Shown here in pieces: positions 53,678 through 62,625 of a stretch of DNA of 64,000 bases. How positions within the stretch are numbered: position 1 is the first letter of the stretch; every line of letters starts with the position of its first letter. Below the pieces are notes generated by a model. The model did not search any database and was not told where the DNA came from. It saw nothing but the letters and a program-made list of their open reading frames with translations. A program made the translations under genes and the position numbers. This DNA comes from Paraburkholderia dinghuensis (GTDB lineage: Bacteria; Pseudomonadota; Gammaproteobacteria; Burkholderiales; Burkholderiaceae): NCBI RefSeq assembly GCF_003837865.1, contig NZ_RQIS01000006.1:125657-189656 (forward strand). Direction: 5' to 3'.

Positions 53678-54460
53678 ATGACAGTCGATCAGATCAGCCC
53701 AATCCTCGCAGGTGCGAAAGCCCTCGTCACTGGTATCGCGAACGAGCATTCGATCGCCTATGGCTGTGCCAAGGCGTTCAAGCAGGTCGGCGCAGAAGTC
53801 GCCATCACTTACGCCAACGAAAAAGCGAAGGCCTGGGTCGAGCCGATTGCCAAAGAACTGGAGGCACCGGTATTCATGCCCTACGACGCGACCAGCGAAG
53901 GTGACCTCGAGGCCGTGTTCGAGCGCATTGAACAGGTGTGGGGGAGCCTCGACATTCTGGTTCATTCGATTGCCTTCGCGCCGAAGGATGACCTGCAAGG
54001 CGGCCTGCTCAATTGTTCGAGCAAGGGCTTCGGAATCGCCATGGACATTTCGTGCCACTCGTTCGTGCGGATGGCGCGCCTTGCCGCGCCGCTGATGAAA
54101 AATGGCGGTACGATGCTGACCATGAGCTATTACGGCGCGAACAAAGTGGTGACGAACTACAACGTCATGGGGCCGGTGAAGGCAGCACTCGAAGCCTGCG
54201 CGCGCTATCTCGCGTACGAACTCGGGCCGCAGCGCATCCGCGTGCACGCGATTTCGCCGGGCCCCCTGAAAACCCGTGCAGCGTCTGGCCTGAAGGACTT
54301 CGACTTGCTGCTCAATGAGGCCGCGCAGCGCGCGCCGCTCGGGGAACTCGTGGACATCATGGACGTAGGCTATACATGCGCGTTTCTCGCGACGCCGTAT
54401 GCGCGCCGCGTTTCCGGCGAGACGCTGTATATTGATGGTGGCGTTAACATCATGGCGTAG
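53678..54460 (+). CDS. fabI: Enoyl-[acyl-carrier-protein] reductase, FabI type
   Basis: The 260-residue SDR-superfamily enoyl reductase starts at ATG 53678. FabI hallmarks are [18 protein letters not shown] near the start, [35 protein letters not shown] in the middle, and the active-site run [25 protein letters not shown] with the two Tyr and Lys. It reduces enoyl-ACP with NADH. Because it sits with pta/ackA rather than in a fatty acid operon, it is probably a second, conditionally expressed FabI; the housekeeping copy would lie elsewhere. Confidence 0.93.
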   Translation: MTVDQISPILAGAKALVTGIANEHSIAYGCAKAFKQVGAEVAITYANEKAKAWVEPIAKELEAPVFMPYDATSEGDLEAVFERIEQVWGSLDILVHSIAFAPKDDLQGGLLNCSSKGFGIAMDISCHSFVRMARLAAPLMKNGGTMLTMSYYGANKVVTNYNVMGPVKAALEACARYLAYELGPQRIRVHAISPGPLKTRAASGLKDFDLLLNEAAQRAPLGELVDIMDVGYTCAFLATPYARRVSGETLYIDGGVNIMA

Positions 54461-54522
54461 TCTGCGGGAACCGTGCGATCGCAGAATATATCTCTCCGCT
54501 GCCCAGAACCGATCACGTGCAC

Positions 54523-55275
54523 ATGGACAACCTCGTTGCGCTCTTTTTCGACCCCGCGGCCTGGGCTGCGCTGGTGACACTTGTGGCCATGGAGGTCGTG
54601 CTCGGCATCGACAATCTCGTCTTCATTGCTGTCCTCAGCAACAAGCTGCCGCCCGAGAAGCGAGTAAGGACCCAGCGGATCGGTATCGGGCTCGCCCTCG
54701 TATTGCGCCTTTTGTTGCTCGGCACCATTGCATGGATCACACGATTGACCCAGCCCGCGTTCTCGCTGTTTGATCATGCCTTTTCGTGGCGCGATGTCGT
54801 TCTGATGGGCGGGGGACTTTTCCTGGTCTGGAAAGCGACGAAGGAAATTCATCACAACGTCTCGCAGTCCGACGAAGAAGAATCGACAGGCGAAACGCTG
54901 GTCGGCCTGACGGCGAGAGCAGCGATTATTCAGATCTTGATGCTCGACCTGGTGTTCTCCGTCGACAGCATCGTGACCGCGGTCGGCATGACCAGTCATC
55001 TGGCCATCATGTACATCGCGGTGATCGTGGCTGTCGCAGCGATGCTTTTCGCGGCGGGCCCTCTGACGCGATTTATCGACCACAATCCGACGATCATCGT
55101 GCTGGCGCTAAGTTTTCTTCTGGTGATCGGTATGACGCTGATCGCTGAAGGGTTCGGCACTCACGTTCCAAAAGGCTACATCTACGCGGCGATGGCGTTC
55201 TCCGCGTTCGTTGAAGGCATGAACATGCTGGCGCGACGCGCGAGGCATAACCGTCGTCTCAAACAGGTTGTCTGA
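54523..55275 (+). CDS. TerC-family membrane protein
   Basis: About 250 residues (ATG 54523; GTG 54517 also in frame). Seven or eight transmembrane helices carry the TerC metal-site motifs [20 protein letters not shown] and [17 protein letters not shown], with Asp residues in the membrane. The end [30 protein letters not shown] is typical of the YjbE/YgdQ-like branch. TerC proteins export or buffer manganese or protect against tellurite/envelope stress. The gene follows fabI by about 60 bp and may be cotranscribed. Confidence 0.9.
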   Translation: MDNLVALFFDPAAWAALVTLVAMEVVLGIDNLVFIAVLSNKLPPEKRVRTQRIGIGLALVLRLLLLGTIAWITRLTQPAFSLFDHAFSWRDVVLMGGGLFLVWKATKEIHHNVSQSDEEESTGETLVGLTARAAIIQILMLDLVFSVDSIVTAVGMTSHLAIMYIAVIVAVAAMLFAAGPLTRFIDHNPTIIVLALSFLLVIGMTLIAEGFGTHVPKGYIYAAMAFSAFVEGMNMLARRARHNRRLKQVV

Positions 55276-55323
55276 CCCAACGAACAGGCGTCAGGCACGA
55301 GAGTCCAGTAGTCGTGCTGCGGA

Positions 55324-55716
55324 TCACTGCTGCGCTGGCTTACTGCCTTCGCACTCGGCGGGCATGCTGCCTTTGCCGCTATTCTTCAGCGTCAGTGTGA
55401 GTCGACTTCCCCGGTTTGCGGTGATGATATTGCCGTAACTGACGGTCGGGACGAATTGAATGTCCGGTGCAACGGCTATCGGAGGGGTCTTCGAACCGTC
55501 CACGGTCAGGTCCAGTTCCACGGTGATCGAGTCGAAAGCAACGCCCTGGCCCTGTCCTCGTGCCGCCTCATCTTTTTTGAAATCGCAAAGTCCTGCCAGG
55601 ACAGTCCGCAAAGCGGTGGATATGTCGACTGGTTTTCCGGGCGGAATGGGTGGCGTGTTGCAGCCCGCCACCACAAAAGGCAAGGCAATCAGGAATGGAG
55701 AGAGAAGGGTACGCAT
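55324..55716 (-). CDS. Predicted lipoprotein, unknown
   Basis: The 130-residue protein has a lipoprotein signal (lipobox FVVAGC at about 15-19). The mature domain of about 110 residues contains ALRTVLAGLCDFKKDEAARG, a beta-rich stretch ITVELDLTVDGSKTPPIAVAP, and RGSRLTLTLKNSG. No family is recognised with certainty. It is convergent with terC and divergent from the second SulP gene; palindrome site 8 lies 204 bp upstream and could control it as well. Confidence 0.7.
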   Translation of the reverse strand: MRTLLSPFLIALPFVVAGCNTPPIPPGKPVDISTALRTVLAGLCDFKKDEAARGQGQGVAFDSITVELDLTVDGSKTPPIAVAPDIQFVPTVSYGNIITANRGSRLTLTLKNSGKGSMPAECEGSKPAQQ

Positions 55717-55919
55717 TCAGTTCTCCTGCTGAGTCTCGTACGAGAGTCCGTGTGTCCTGATGGCGTCAACGTTGGGGATGACGCCGGGTACTCGATGGAA
55801 GAACATTAGCAGCATGACCTTCCGATGCTCTTGCCGAACACGCGATGACCCTTCTGAGTCTAGGACACGCACGGGAAAGGAACAACGTCTCTTCGACAGA
55901 TCGGCGACGTTGCCAGCGG

Positions 55920-55937
55920 ATAGGACCAAGGTCCGAT
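55920..55937 (+). promoter_or_regulatory. DosR-box-like palindrome, site 8
   Basis: ATAGGACCAAGGTCCGAT, the best copy, with both outer AT pairs and a perfect GGACC-AA-GGTCC core. It is 169 bp before the SulP gene at 56106 and 204 bp before the lipoprotein gene on the other strand. Confidence 0.75.
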
Positions 55938-56105
55938 TTCATGCCGATGCTTAATGTGGTCTTGTCGTGAGAGTTGGGATCGGTTCGAACGGCCGTTCAA
56001 ACCATCGTAGCCATCGGTGCATGCGGGGCTTCATTAACAGAAAGAGCGAGAACCCTCATTCACCTGATGGACCCTTCCCGACCAACCGTCGGGAGGACGA
56101 GCGCG

Positions 56106-57857
56106 ATGACCGAAAAGCAGTTCCCCGCTGGAGGCTGGCGCACGATACTGGCCGCATCTCAATGGGTGACGCATTACAGGCTGCAGTGGCTTTCGTCCGA
56201 TCTCGTGGCCGGGGTGACGCTTGCCGCCTACGGCATTCCCGTCTCGCTAGCGTATGCAACACTCGCTGGGTTGCCGGCTCAATACGGCATCTACTGCTAT
56301 CTGGTCGGAGGAATCTTCTACGCGCTGTTCGGTTCGTCGCGCCAGTTGGCGATCGGCCCCACGTCGGCCATCTCGATGCTCGTCAGCGCGACGGTGGTGG
56401 ACATGGCAGGCGGCGATCCTGAGCGGTTCGCGTCCATCGCCTCGTTGACAGCGATACTGATCGCAGCCATGTGCCTGCTGGGGTGGATCCTGCGGCTAAG
56501 CTCGCTCGTCAACTTCATCAGCGAAACGATTCTGCTTGGATTCAAGGCCGGAGCGGCGCTGACGATCGCGCTGACTCAATTGCCGAAGCTGTTTGGCGTC
56601 AAAGGAGGCGGCGAGCAGTTCTACGAACGTATCGCGATTCTGGTCCGGCAGCTTCCCGACACGCATCTTGTCGTGCTGGCGTTCGGGCTCGGCGCGCTGG
56701 CGCTGCTGCTCCTCGGCGAGAAATTCTTGCCGGGGCGCCCGGTCGCCTTGTTTGTGGTGGCGCTCTCCATCGTTCTGCTGTCGGTGACACCGCTGGGCGG
56801 GATGGGATTCACGGTCGTCGGCGCCTTGCCCCGTGGCCTGCCCGATTTTCATGTGCCTTCACTCCATGTCCGGGACGTCGATGGCATCGTTCCGCTTGCA
56901 TTCGCATGCCTGCTGTTGTCGTACGTGGAAAGCGTATCGGCGGCACGCGCGATCGCGCAAAAGAACGGATATGAAATCGACCCTCGTCAAGAGCTATTGG
57001 GGCTCGGCGCGGCGAATCTCGCAGCGGGTGTCTTTCACGGGTACCCGGTGGCGGGCGGTTTGTCGCAATCGTCAGTCAACGACAAGGCAGGCGCCAGGAC
57101 CCCGCTCGCACTGGTATTCGCGTCGATCACCATCGGCCTGTGCCTGATGTTTCTCACTGGCCTGCTGAGCAACCTGCCCAACGTCGTACTGGCGGCCATC
57201 GTGCTGATAGCGGTGAAGGGCCTCGTTGATATTCGCGAGTTGCGTCACGTCTGGCATGCCAGCCGTCAAGAGTTTCTGGTGTCGATGGTCGCCTTTATCG
57301 CCGTACTGCTGCTGGGCATTCTCAAAGGGGTGATTTTCGCGGTGCTCGCATCGATGCTTCTTTTAATCGTGCGCGCCGCGCATCCGCATGTGGCGATCCT
57401 TGGACGCATTCCGGGAACGCATCGGTATTCGGACACGGAGCGCCATCCCGACAATGAGTCGATACCCGGCGTACTGATGTTCCGCGTAGAGGCTTCGCTG
57501 CTTTACTTCAATGCAGATCACGTGCGAGCGACGATACGGGCGGCAATCCGGTCGGCAACGAGCCCCGTCAAGCTGGTGATAGTCGATCTGTCCAATTCCC
57601 CGGCGGTGGACATGGCAGGAGCCCGGATGCTGGCCACCTTGCATGCCGACCTCGCCAAGGCGGGAGGGAATTTGCGGATCGTAGCCGCGCATGGCAGCGT
57701 GCGCGATATGCTGCGCGCGGAAGGACTGGATCAGCAGGTCGGCGATATCAGCCGCCGGGTCTCGGTGGATGACGTCATCGAAACGCATTTACGCAATGTC
57801 GACTTGAAGGTCGCGAGATCGGAAGATCGCATGCCGAAAACACGGCCCGGTAGCTGA
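56106..57857 (+). CDS. SulP-family anion transporter with STAS domain, copy 2
   Basis: The ATG at 56106 follows GGGAGGA at 9 nt; upstream in-frame ATGs lack such a site. The 583-residue transporter has the SulP signature GVTLAAYGIPVSLAYATLAGLPAQYGIYCYLVGG, the core ARQELLGLGAANLAAGVFHGYPVAGGLSQS-like region and a STAS domain (about 440-550, VKLVIVDLSNSPAVDMAGARML). It differs clearly from the SulP at 26157, so this is not a recent duplicate. Its promoter region carries the best palindromic site. The substrate is not known. Confidence 0.9.
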   Translation: MTEKQFPAGGWRTILAASQWVTHYRLQWLSSDLVAGVTLAAYGIPVSLAYATLAGLPAQYGIYCYLVGGIFYALFGSSRQLAIGPTSAISMLVSATVVDMAGGDPERFASIASLTAILIAAMCLLGWILRLSSLVNFISETILLGFKAGAALTIALTQLPKLFGVKGGGEQFYERIAILVRQLPDTHLVVLAFGLGALALLLLGEKFLPGRPVALFVVALSIVLLSVTPLGGMGFTVVGALPRGLPDFHVPSLHVRDVDGIVPLAFACLLLSYVESVSAARAIAQKNGYEIDPRQELLGLGAANLAAGVFHGYPVAGGLSQSSVNDKAGARTPLALVFASITIGLCLMFLTGLLSNLPNVVLAAIVLIAVKGLVDIRELRHVWHASRQEFLVSMVAFIAVLLLGILKGVIFAVLASMLLLIVRAAHPHVAILGRIPGTHRYSDTERHPDNESIPGVLMFRVEASLLYFNADHVRATIRAAIRSATSPVKLVIVDLSNSPAVDMAGARMLATLHADLAKAGGNLRIVAAHGSVRDMLRAEGLDQQVGDISRRVSVDDVIETHLRNVDLKVARSEDRMPKTRPGS

Positions 57858-57889
57858 ATGTCGGGTTATCAACCTTGAGGCGAGGTCAT

Positions 57890-58570
57890 ATGAACACCAC
57901 CATGCAAGCCCCGCAAGACAAGCCAGAGACGCGCGGCAAGATACTCAACACCGTCGATCGCGTGTCCGAACTGTGTTTTGGTCTGTTCATGGCCCTGACG
58001 TTCGTCGGCGCGGTCAAGGCAGTCAACCCCGGCGCAGACGCAGGGTACAAGATGTTCCTCACCGCACTCGGATGCAATCTTGCATGGGGCCTCGCGGACG
58101 CCGTGATGTATCTCGTGCGCACACTCGCCGATCGAGGACAGCGCCTGACACTCGTACAGACCATACAGCGGGAGCAGGATCAGGCAGTCGGCGTGCGTGC
58201 CTTGCGCGAGGCATTACCAGACAAGCTTGAGCCGCTAGTCGAAGACGCTGACCTCGAGCCAATTCGCACGCGCCTCGCTGCCGTGTCGACGCTGCCGCCT
58301 CGCGCGAAATACATGTTCGACGACTTCGTCGGCGCGCTGGGCATTTTTCTGCTTGTTGTCCTCGGCACCTTTCCGGTCGCGCTGCCGTTTCTTTTCGTGC
58401 TGGATCTCAAGACGGCACTCATCGCATCACGTGTGCTCACACTCGTGATGCTCTTCATCGCGGGCTATGCGCTGGGGCGCTACAGTGGGGCGGGTGCGAT
58501 GAAAGCTGGATTAACGATGGTCGCGCTCGGCGTTCTTCTGACGATGGCCATCATTGCGCTGGGGGGGTAA
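57890..58570 (+). CDS. VIT1/CCC1-like membrane protein
   Basis: The 226-residue protein starts at ATG 57890 after GAGG. An N-terminal helix DRVSELCFGLFMALTFVGAVKA and a second with NLAWGLADAVMYLVRTLAD come first. A hydrophilic helical insert of about 80 residues follows, then three C-terminal transmembrane helices. The N-terminal and final segments resemble VIT/CCC1 Fe2+/Mn2+ transporters, but acidic metal residues are fewer than in classical members, so transport is not assured. It follows the SulP gene by 32 bp and is probably cotranscribed. Confidence 0.65.
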   Translation: MNTTMQAPQDKPETRGKILNTVDRVSELCFGLFMALTFVGAVKAVNPGADAGYKMFLTALGCNLAWGLADAVMYLVRTLADRGQRLTLVQTIQREQDQAVGVRALREALPDKLEPLVEDADLEPIRTRLAAVSTLPPRAKYMFDDFVGALGIFLLVVLGTFPVALPFLFVLDLKTALIASRVLTLVMLFIAGYALGRYSGAGAMKAGLTMVALGVLLTMAIIALGG

Positions 58571-58646
58571 TCGACGTCGACCGCCGACTGCGCGAAAACC
58601 AGCGCACGTCGTTGCCGCTGTATGCGACAACAACGTGCGCCGAACT

Positions 58647-60068
58647 TCATGCCTTGCGGGCCCGAAGAAATTTGAAGAACTCCACGCCTTCCTGCAGGCG
58701 CCGTCTCATCATTTCCCAGCTCACCAACATCTCGCGGACAATTTCCCAGATCTTCGACGGTCGGAAATAAAAGCGCTTGTAGAATTCCTCGACGCCACGA
58801 TAGATCTCGTCGCGCGACAGATGCGGATAACCGATAGCCGCAGCCTGAGTGCCGGCTTCATTGACGAGGGTGATGACCTTGCCGTCGTTCAGCCATCCAT
58901 TCTCGACAGCCTGCTTGTGAAGGACCGTACCCGGATAAGGCGCCGCGAGTGACACCTGGATCGTGTGCGGGTTGATCTCTTGCGCGTACTGGATCGTCTT
59001 CTGGATCGTTTCGTGCGTCTCGCCGGGAAGTCCAAGAATGAACGTACCGTGGATCTTGATTCCAAGCTTGCGGCAATCCTCGCTGAACTGGCGAGCCATA
59101 TCGGTCCGCAATCCCTTTTTCACGTTCACGAGGATCTGGTCGTCGCCGGACTCGTAGCCGACGAGCAACAGCCGCAACCCGTTGTCCTTCATCACCTTGA
59201 GGGTTGAATAAGGCACGTTCGCCTTCGCGTTGCACGACCACGTCACGCCCAGCTTGCCAAGGCCGCGCGCGATCTCTTCGGCTCGCGGCCGGAGGTCGGT
59301 GAAGGTATCGTCATCGAACATGATCTCCTTGATCTCGGGCATGTTGTCCCGGATCCATTTCACTTCTTCGATGACGTTCTCGACCGAACGTGTGCGATAG
59401 CGGTGGCCGCCGACCGTGTGCGGCCAGAGACAGAAGGTGCACCTGGATTTGCAGCCTCGGCCCGTGTAGAGCGATACATAGGGATGCTTGAGGTAGCCGC
59501 TGAAATAATTCTTCGACGTCAGGTCGCGCTTGTAAATGGGCGCGACGAACGGCAACTGGTCCATGTCTTCGAGAATGGGCCGGGCTTCGTTGTGCGTGAT
59601 CGAGCCATCGGGCAGACGATAGCTGAGACCGAGAATCGACTCGAACGGAAGACCCTGCGCGATCTCGCGACACGTGAAGTCGAATTCTTCCCGGCACACG
59701 AAATCGAGCGCATCGCTCGCGGTCAGTGAGCCGTGAGGATCGACGGCTACCTTTGCACCGATCATCCCGATGAGGATCGACGCTTTACGTTGTTTCAAAT
59801 GTTCGGCGAATCGAACATCACTGGAGAAGGACGGGGAGCTCGTATGAATGATGACCAGTTCGTATTCCTGGGCAATATCGAGCGTGGTGTCCAGCGAGAG
59901 ACCGTCTGCGGGAGCATCCACGAGGCGGCTACCCTCGACCAGTGCTGCGGGCTGGGCGAGCCACGTCGGATACCAGAACGATTTGATCTCACGCTTCGTC
60001 TGGAACCGTGAGCCCGCTCCGCCATCGAAACCGTCATAGGAAGGTGCCTGCAGAAACAACGTTTTCAT
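58647..60068 (-). CDS. hpnJ: Hopanoid biosynthesis radical SAM protein HpnJ
   Basis: The ATG at 60068 gives the family N-terminus MKTLFLQAPSYDGFDGGAGS. The 473-residue protein has a B12-binding-like Rossmann region (about 1-140) and a radical SAM domain with the 4Fe-4S triad C206, C210 and C213 in GRGCKSRCTFC. HpnJ acts late in making bacteriohopanetetrol cyclitol ether, modifying the hopanoid side-chain sugar. Hopanoids strengthen Burkholderia membranes against stress. No other hpn gene is in the window, so it is separated from the main hopanoid cluster. Confidence 0.9.
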   Translation of the reverse strand: MKTLFLQAPSYDGFDGGAGSRFQTKREIKSFWYPTWLAQPAALVEGSRLVDAPADGLSLDTTLDIAQEYELVIIHTSSPSFSSDVRFAEHLKQRKASILIGMIGAKVAVDPHGSLTASDALDFVCREEFDFTCREIAQGLPFESILGLSYRLPDGSITHNEARPILEDMDQLPFVAPIYKRDLTSKNYFSGYLKHPYVSLYTGRGCKSRCTFCLWPHTVGGHRYRTRSVENVIEEVKWIRDNMPEIKEIMFDDDTFTDLRPRAEEIARGLGKLGVTWSCNAKANVPYSTLKVMKDNGLRLLLVGYESGDDQILVNVKKGLRTDMARQFSEDCRKLGIKIHGTFILGLPGETHETIQKTIQYAQEINPHTIQVSLAAPYPGTVLHKQAVENGWLNDGKVITLVNEAGTQAAAIGYPHLSRDEIYRGVEEFYKRFYFRPSKIWEIVREMLVSWEMMRRRLQEGVEFFKFLRARKA

Positions 60069-60601
60069 GAATGCCCTCGAAAAAATAGTCATCCCGATAT
60101 GGATCGGTGAACTGCTGGAACTCGCCATGTTTCGGCGATGTTCGCGAATTGTTTCAATGCCTTCAAAAAATTGACACGTGCTGCATAGCGACTGTGGACG
60201 CCGTCCTTTCCTGTGTCATCAGAAACTAAAGACGATCAAGGATACTACGTCTTGCCGCTTCGACTTTGCGAAAAAATTGGCCTTTAATCTGTTGACCATT
60301 ACAAAAATATTACGTTTGACGTCCACAATCGCGTCGATCTCAAGCAGATATTCCGCTTTCCGATTCACGCATTTAAGCACGCACTACAGACCGAACTATG
60401 TGCAGCGTTCATTTTCATCGGCAACTCTTTCTGTGCTATATCTGCGGTGAATTCGTAGCAGCGTTCGCCTTGCTCGGCACGAGCGTGCGCAAATGCGCTT
60501 GAATCCGTCTGCCGGAGAAACCGATCCGGAACGGGCAATGACAGTCAAGACGCGTATTCGCGCGTTCGCAGCGCTCAATGCTCCAAAGCGGGAGGCGATG
60601 T
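60069..60601. other. AT-richer intergenic interval upstream of hpnJ
   Basis: About 530 bp, noticeably richer in A and T than the flanks around 60230-60380. It probably carries the hpnJ promoter and that of the small gene at 60602. No palindromic site of the DosR-like family was found. Open frames here do not look like proteins. Confidence 0.4.
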
Positions 60602-60943
60602 ATGGCGCCAGATCACAGCAATGCGACCGGTGTGCCTGTTGGCGATGGCCAGCACATCAGCCCGGCGGAATTCCTGCTGATGGCAGGCTTTCTTGCATAC
60701 CGGGCACCACGGGCGGAGGTCGATGCGCGAGCAGCGGCCCGACGCGTTCTGGATGCTGTTCTCGGGGTGGCGACAGCGCACGGATTTGCCGATTCGGACG
60801 CTCTCGAATCGATGATGGCGAGCGCAGAAAAATCTACGCGCGTGTGGAGGCTAGCGGAGCAGGCCATCGCTGCCGTCGGCGATACGGCCGCTTACCTGCA
60901 GGTGCTTCGCTGCGCAGGCGTAACGCTGGAAGTGGACGCTTGA
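60602..60943 (+). CDS. Small unknown helical protein
   Basis: The ATG at 60602 is 6 nt after GGGAGG. The 113-residue product has no signal peptide or membrane segment. It is predicted to be mostly helical and Ala-rich (SPAEFLLMAGFLAYRAPRAE, AARRVLDAVLGVATAHGFAD, VWRLAEQAIAAVGDTAAYLQ). No family is recognised. It stands alone between hpnJ and the AraC-family gene, with nothing to suggest a role. Confidence 0.6.
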   Translation: MAPDHSNATGVPVGDGQHISPAEFLLMAGFLAYRAPRAEVDARAAARRVLDAVLGVATAHGFADSDALESMMASAEKSTRVWRLAEQAIAAVGDTAAYLQVLRCAGVTLEVDA

Positions 60944-61327
60944 TCGCAGCCGTTGGCGCGAGTCGCGGCTTGTCAACTTGATGCAATGGGGCCGAGTCCG
61001 GAAGTGCGGTTGCTGCGTTGCCGGTGTCGAGGCCCTAAACGAACGCAGGCCTTTCCGTCGAACTTCGGTCCAATACCGAAGCACTTTGCGTTCAAGCGCC
61101 ATCTGCTATGCGCATCGCTTTATCGCAACCAACGCACAGCCCGTTTCGTCGCGTGGCGCAAATTCATCGGGCTCATCAAAAATCAGTCGGTAAATGACTG
61201 AGCCATCCACATCTTCCGACTCGACTCCTGTCCGTCAAGTTGACAGCGCATTCGTGGAACACGGTCATCGAGACCGTCGCGAAACGGCCTCGTCCATCAT
61301 GCGCCCGGCAACGTCATCACCGTACCG
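60944..61327. other. Intergenic interval, nothing definite
   Basis: About 380 bp between the small gene and the 3' end of the AraC-family gene. A plus-strand frame ending at 61201 has a protein-like tail (KHFAFKRHLLCASLYRNQ) but no start signal, perhaps a relic. GGTCCAAT at 61067-61074 is a lone half-site resembling the palindrome family, without a matching left half. Confidence 0.3.
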
Positions 61328-62329
61328 TCACTTCGAATGACTATTGCGCCAGTCGCGCGGCGTCATGCCAAAGCGCGCGCTGAACCAGTTCGTGAATGAG
61401 CCCTGCTGCGAATAGCCTAACAAGTTGGAAACGCGCCCGATCGGATAGCGCGGGTTATTCATGTAGCGCACCGCCAGTTCGGACCGCACTTCCTCGATGA
61501 GGCGCGTGAAGCTCGTATCGGCGAGCCCAAGCTGGCGCTGCATGGTGCGAACGCTCAGATGCAGATGCGCGGCCACCCGCTCGACGGTGGCCTGTTCGAG
61601 TGGCAGCAAAAGGTAGATCGCCTTGCGCACTTCGAGAGCGGCGGAGTGGACACCCGATACATTGAGCGTATCGGCAAGGCTCTCCGCGTAACGCACCAGT
61701 TCCGGGTCGGCGGCGGGGTTCGGGTAGTCGAGGTCGGCCGCAGCGCACACGAGACCGTTGAAGTCGCTGCCGAACTCCAGCGGGCAGCCGAAGAAGCGGC
61801 GGTGAAACGTAAGGTCTGCCGGCGCCTGATGAACGAAATGAACGGAACGCGGTTTCCACCGATCGCCGAGCAGGGCGCTGGCGTGGCGGGCGAGGACGCC
61901 GACCGCGAGTTCGATCGCCTGATTCGTCGGAATACCCGGATCGACGACTATTTCCTCGCGGATGGTGACCGTTTCGCCCGCATCCTCGACATGAATCGCG
62001 AGGGCTTCGTTCAGCAGATGCCGGTATTCGACTGCGGCAAGCAGCACTTCGCGCATCGTGCGCTTGTGCGCGAGCAGAACGTTGACGAGGCCCGTGCCGA
62101 ACTTCTGCCGTGTCTCGGCCATTTGCAGCGCAAAAGTCGGGCACGATGCCTTTTCGGCCGTGAGTTCGAGTATCCGGCAGGCCGCAGCAGCGGATATGCG
62201 CTCGTCCGGGTTCGCGAGCGCCGCGGCGTCAATCCCGGCCTGTTGCGCGAGTTCGACCGGGTTCATTCCAGAGCGCCGCGCCACGTCGAAATAGCCGCTT
62301 AGCGAGGCCGCTCGCAGCATCGTTTCCAT
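61328..62329 (-). CDS. AraC-family transcriptional regulator
   Basis: The start at 62329 follows AGGAG at 8 nt. The 333-residue regulator has an N-terminal arabinose-binding-type domain (PF12625-like, about 15-205, with GMNPVELAQQAGID). A C-terminal double helix-turn-helix follows (VERVAAHLHLSVRTMQRQLGLADTSFTRLIEEVR and VSNLLGYSQQGSFTNWFSARFGMTPRDWR). It belongs to the OruR/ArgR-like class that often controls catabolism of amino acids or carnitine-type compounds. It is divergent from the BKACE enzyme gene and probably its activator. Confidence 0.92.
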   Translation of the reverse strand: METMLRAASLSGYFDVARRSGMNPVELAQQAGIDAAALANPDERISAAAACRILELTAEKASCPTFALQMAETRQKFGTGLVNVLLAHKRTMREVLLAAVEYRHLLNEALAIHVEDAGETVTIREEIVVDPGIPTNQAIELAVGVLARHASALLGDRWKPRSVHFVHQAPADLTFHRRFFGCPLEFGSDFNGLVCAAADLDYPNPAADPELVRYAESLADTLNVSGVHSAALEVRKAIYLLLPLEQATVERVAAHLHLSVRTMQRQLGLADTSFTRLIEEVRSELAVRYMNNPRYPIGRVSNLLGYSQQGSFTNWFSARFGMTPRDWRNSHSK

Positions 62330-62402
62330 CGTTGTGTCTCCTTCCACGCATCGGGTTTGTCGCGCTTTCTCATTCGGCGGCGACCGCGCTTTCGCAATTA
62401 CT

Positions 62403-62466
62403 GGTGTTAACACCAGGTGGTACCGACGCCAGGTGGTGTTAACGCTCGGTGGTGTTAACGCCTGGT
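62403..62466. repeat. Four tandem 16-bp repeats, probable operator array
   Basis: Copies: GGTGTTAACACCAGGT (62403), GGTACCGACGCCAGGT (62419), GGTGTTAACGCTCGGT (62435), GGTGTTAACGCCTGGT (62451). Consensus GGTGTTAACGCCNGGT. Copy 1 with its flanks forms the perfect 16-bp palindrome CTGGTGTTAACACCAG (62401-62416). The array is 74 bp upstream of the AraC-family gene and 160 bp before the BKACE gene. Head-to-tail repeats suit AraC-type regulators, though a 16-bp period is unlike the usual 21-bp direct-repeat spacing. Confidence 0.8.
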
Positions 62467-62625
62467 GGCGCGAAAGCCTAAAACGATGGCGTTCATTCAC
62501 AAAAGTGTAGCGCGAGATCGGCGTATTGTTCCAGCTCAACGGATAACGAAATTTCCGAGCGGTATTTCAGGCGATCTGCTGCGTCGCAAAACGTCGGAAT
62601 ACCGCCACCCACATTGGAGAACACG

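Noticed and set aside
61057..61074. GTCGAACTTCGGTCCAAT as a further palindrome copy
   Set aside because: The right half is good, but the left has several changes and no gene start lies suitably downstream.
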